Part shown: positions 62,038-64,000 of the stretch, one piece after another | Layout of the letters: every line of letters starts with the position of its first letter | How positions within the stretch are numbered: position 1 is the first letter of the stretch | Assembly (NCBI RefSeq): GCF_001202035.1 | Contig: NZ_LGHT01000025.1 | Span: 1-64,000 of the forward strand | DNA length: 64,000 nucleotides | Direction: 5' to 3' | From: Pseudorhodobacter wandonensis | GTDB lineage: Bacteria > Pseudomonadota > Alphaproteobacteria > Rhodobacterales > Rhodobacteraceae | Made by a program: the position numbers and the translations under genes | Notes under the pieces: model-generated | Databases searched by the model: none | Seen by the model: the letters and a program-made list of their open reading frames with translations, nothing else | What the model was told of the DNA's origin: nothing

Positions 62038-62114
62038 CCCACGCCGCGCGCCGCCCCGTGCAACAAACTTGGCCTTGGCGGCGCAGTCAGGGGTACGGCT
62101 TGTCGCCACATTGC

Positions 62115-62136
62115 AGCGCGGCTTCCGCGCTTTTCT
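62115..62136 (+). terminator. Terminator after the synthetase-DsbA operon
   Basis: AGCGCGG (62115-62121), loop CTT, CCGCGCT (62125-62131), then TTTCTG. Perfect 7-bp stem and short U-run, 78 bp after the DsbA-like stop. Confidence 0.8.
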
Positions 62137-62327
62137 GCCTTGTCCTTTTTGGCATTGCGGGCGATAACTCTTGGGCGTGACTGTGATCCGACAGGGTTAC
62201 TTACCTAATTTTTGGGCAAGCCTCCATTCCCCTCCGGGTTCCGATTTTTCTGCTGCATTCCGTGGCATATATTGATTTGTGATGTTCGCCGCTTTGCGCA
62301 GGCAAAAAACCAAAGGTTTAAGACCCC

Positions 62328-63551
62328 GTGACCCAATCAGCTAATCCCCAAAACGCCCAACGCATGGGACAAGTCGAATTTATCGCGATGATCGCCATGC
62401 TCTTTGCGACCATCGCTTTTTCCATCGACTCTATGCTGCCCGCCCTGCCCACAATCGCGGCCGAGCTGACACCTGAAATCCCGAACAAAGCCCAGCTTAT
62501 CCTGACCAGTTTCGTGCTTGGCATGGGGTTGGGCACCATGGTCGCAGGCCCCCTGTCAGACAGCTTTGGCCGCCGCCGCATCATCGTGATCGGCTCGGTG
62601 ATCTATTGCATCGCCGCCGCTGTCGCGTATTTCGCGCCCACGCTGGAAACCATGCTCCTTGCCCGCGTAGTCCAAGGCTTGGGCGTCGCAGCCCCGCGCG
62701 TGGTATCACTGGCGCTGGTACGCGATCTGTACAAAGGCCGCGAAATGGCCCGCGTTGTCAGCTTTGCCATGATGATCTTTACCCTCGTCCCGGCCATCGC
62801 ACCTTTGGCCGCCAGCGGTATTATTGCGGCTTTTGGCTGGCGTGCGATCTTTGTCACTTTTGTCCTGTTTTCGGGGCTGTCGCTGATCTGGCTCATGGCC
62901 CGCCAACCGGAAACCCTGCCCCTCGAAAGCCGCCGCCCGTTCCGTGCCGCCCCTTTGATTGCAGCCCTGCGCGAGGTGTTGTCGCATCGCACTATCGTTA
63001 CCACTATCGCGGTGCAAACCCTTGTTCTTGGGTCGCTTTTTGGAATGCTCTCTTCGGCGCAACCGGTGATTGACGTGCAATTCGGCCGCGCCGACAGCTT
63101 TCCGCTGTGGTTTGCGCTTGTTGCCCTCTGTGCCGGGCTTGCCAGCCCCACCAATGCGGCGCTGGTCGGTCGCCTTGGTATGCGCTATCTGGTTACCGCC
63201 ACGCTGATCAGCCAAATCATCATCTCGGGCGCGATGCTTGTTCTAACCCTGTCGGGCCTGCTGCCTGCGGGTCTTGCCTTTGCTGCCTTCATTTTCTGGA
63301 TGATCAGCGTTTTTGCCATGGCCGGCCTGACCTTGGGCAACCTGAACGCGCTGGCTTTGGAACCTGTTGGTCATATTGCCGGCATGGCAGCCTCGGTTGC
63401 AGGCTCAATCTCAACCGTGTTGGCGGTGGTGATCGCGGCCCCGCTGGGCCTTGCGTTCAATGGCAATTATGTGCCGCTGGTTTTGGGCATCTCGGTCATG
63501 GCTGTGCTGGCACTGGCGCTGATGCTGTCAATCCCGCGCGATAAATCCTGA
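62328..63551 (+). CDS. MFS multidrug efflux protein, Bcr/CflA-like
   Basis: 407 residues with 12 membrane helices. SIDSMLPALPTIAAEL (helix 1, Asp), GPLSDSFGRRRIIVIGS (motif A), and LARVVQGLGVAAPRVVSLALVRDLY (motif C-like region) match drug:proton antiporters of the Bcr/CflA type. The start is GTG 62328 with AAAGG about 11 bases upstream; the next in-frame ATG (62364) would lose little. Monocistronic. Confidence 0.87.
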   Translation: MTQSANPQNAQRMGQVEFIAMIAMLFATIAFSIDSMLPALPTIAAELTPEIPNKAQLILTSFVLGMGLGTMVAGPLSDSFGRRRIIVIGSVIYCIAAAVAYFAPTLETMLLARVVQGLGVAAPRVVSLALVRDLYKGREMARVVSFAMMIFTLVPAIAPLAASGIIAAFGWRAIFVTFVLFSGLSLIWLMARQPETLPLESRRPFRAAPLIAALREVLSHRTIVTTIAVQTLVLGSLFGMLSSAQPVIDVQFGRADSFPLWFALVALCAGLASPTNAALVGRLGMRYLVTATLISQIIISGAMLVLTLSGLLPAGLAFAAFIFWMISVFAMAGLTLGNLNALALEPVGHIAGMAASVAGSISTVLAVVIAAPLGLAFNGNYVPLVLGISVMAVLALALMLSIPRDKS

Positions 63552-63555
63552 CCCC

Positions 63556-63586
63556 AACGCGCCCAAAGTCGGGCGCGTTATTTCTT
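63556..63586. terminator. Bidirectional terminator between MFS gene and mfd
   Basis: AACGCGCCC (63556-63564), loop AAAGTC, GGGCGCGTT (63571-63579), then ATTTCTTT. The right end overlaps the mfd stop region, so it mainly serves the MFS transcript. Confidence 0.8.
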
Positions 63587-64000
63587 TAATTCCAACAGCT
63601 TCTCGGCCAAAGCTTTGGCAATCGCAAAGGCGCCCTTGATGCGGTCGCCTTCGGTTTTCCAGTCCTGCACCAGCACGATTTTATTGCCCGAGACCCGCGC
63701 CCCTGCTTGCGTCTTGATGAAATCGACCAAGCCCGCAGGGTTGGCGAATTTGTCATTGTGAAACTGCACTGTGGCCCCTTTTGGCCCCGCATCCAGCTTG
63801 GCAATGCCTGCACGTTTGCACATCGCCTTGATCCGCACGACCAGCATCAAGGTGTTAACCTCTTTGGGCAATGGCCCGAAACGGTCAATCAACTCGGCTG
63901 CAAACCCTTCCAACTCGACCTTGGTCGCCAGCCCCGAAAGCCTGCGATACAACCCAAGACGCAGGTCGAGGTCTGGCACATAAGCCTCTGGAATCAATAC
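63578..64000 (-). CDS. mfd: Transcription-repair coupling factor Mfd (C-terminal part)
   Basis: The last 140 codons are in the window. IPEAYVPDLDLRLGLYRRLSGL, ELIDRFGPLPKEVNTLMLVVRIKAMCKRAGI and FHNDKFANPAGLVDFI match the C-terminal TRCF (D7) domain, which keeps Mfd autoinhibited until it meets a stalled RNA polymerase. The helicase core lies beyond the window edge. Confidence 0.93.
   Translation of the reverse strand, partial: VLIPEAYVPDLDLRLGLYRRLSGLATKVELEGFAAELIDRFGPLPKEVNTLMLVVRIKAMCKRAGIAKLDAGPKGATVQFHNDKFANPAGLVDFIKTQAGARVSGNKIVLVQDWKTEGDRIKGAFAIAKALAEKLLELKK

Overview
The window looks like chromosomal DNA of a Rhodobacteraceae bacterium (Rhodobacterales, Alphaproteobacteria). The evidence is moderately high GC, tight runs of genes with ATGA/TAATG overlaps, an alphaproteobacterial GAAC-N7-GAAC SOS box in front of recA, an iscR-suf cluster that contains an extra NifS-type desulfurase, and an IscR that lacks the usual cysteine triad. 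I cannot assign a genus.

Layout. 1-2473 is a mobile-DNA margin: the end of an IS66 element, decayed IS110 and IS3 fragments, and a sulfotransferase-like gene. 2949-14680 is core: recA, alaS, a class II amidotransferase, a GFA-domain protein, typA/bipA, icd, a cupin, and an HD-domain protein with two fused domains. 14811-22772 is the iron-sulfur assembly operon (iscR, NifS-like desulfurase, sufB, ybjQ-like, sufC, sufD, two membrane proteins, sufS). 22830-30385 holds tRNA-Arg, an aspartic protease, a MarC protein, two ABC-F ATPases, ndk, an outer-membrane beta-barrel and a TPM protein. 30503-41534 holds cysS with a cysteine-rich leader, cimA, an NDUFAF6-like protein, a lytic transglycosylase, alkA, hydrolases and an HNH nuclease. 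41797-43879 is a small, probably variable region with an IS3 fragment beside tRNA-Gln. 44082-54665 holds a flavoprotein, SulP, tsf/rpsB, pseudouridine catabolism (psuK-psuG), DUF502, bdhA and a Hint protein. 54751-59045 holds a candidate sRNA and an envelope cluster (YejA-like binding protein, entericidin-like lipoprotein, eptA, dgkA). 59162-64000 holds an XRE-cupin regulator divergent from an acyl-CoA synthetase and DsbA-like pair, an MFS exporter, and the C-terminus of Mfd.

The strongest unexplained signal is upstream of cysS. A 14-codon ORF with a good ribosome binding site encodes [14 protein letters not shown]. It runs into a terminator-like hairpin whose right arm can pair instead with a downstream GCCCGC. 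This has the layout of a cysteine-responsive transcription attenuator. A second short cysteine-rich ORF (MCLVGICCELAAE) precedes iscR and the desulfurase operon, so cysteine supply may be sensed at two sites; that link is inference.

Other signals are a family of dispersed three-part intergenic elements (hairpin, second hairpin of changing sequence, constant AGGATATTT tail) seen six or seven times, and an apparent free-standing sRNA gene at 54751-54829 with promoter, internal hairpin and terminator. No CRISPR array, prophage or replication origin was seen.
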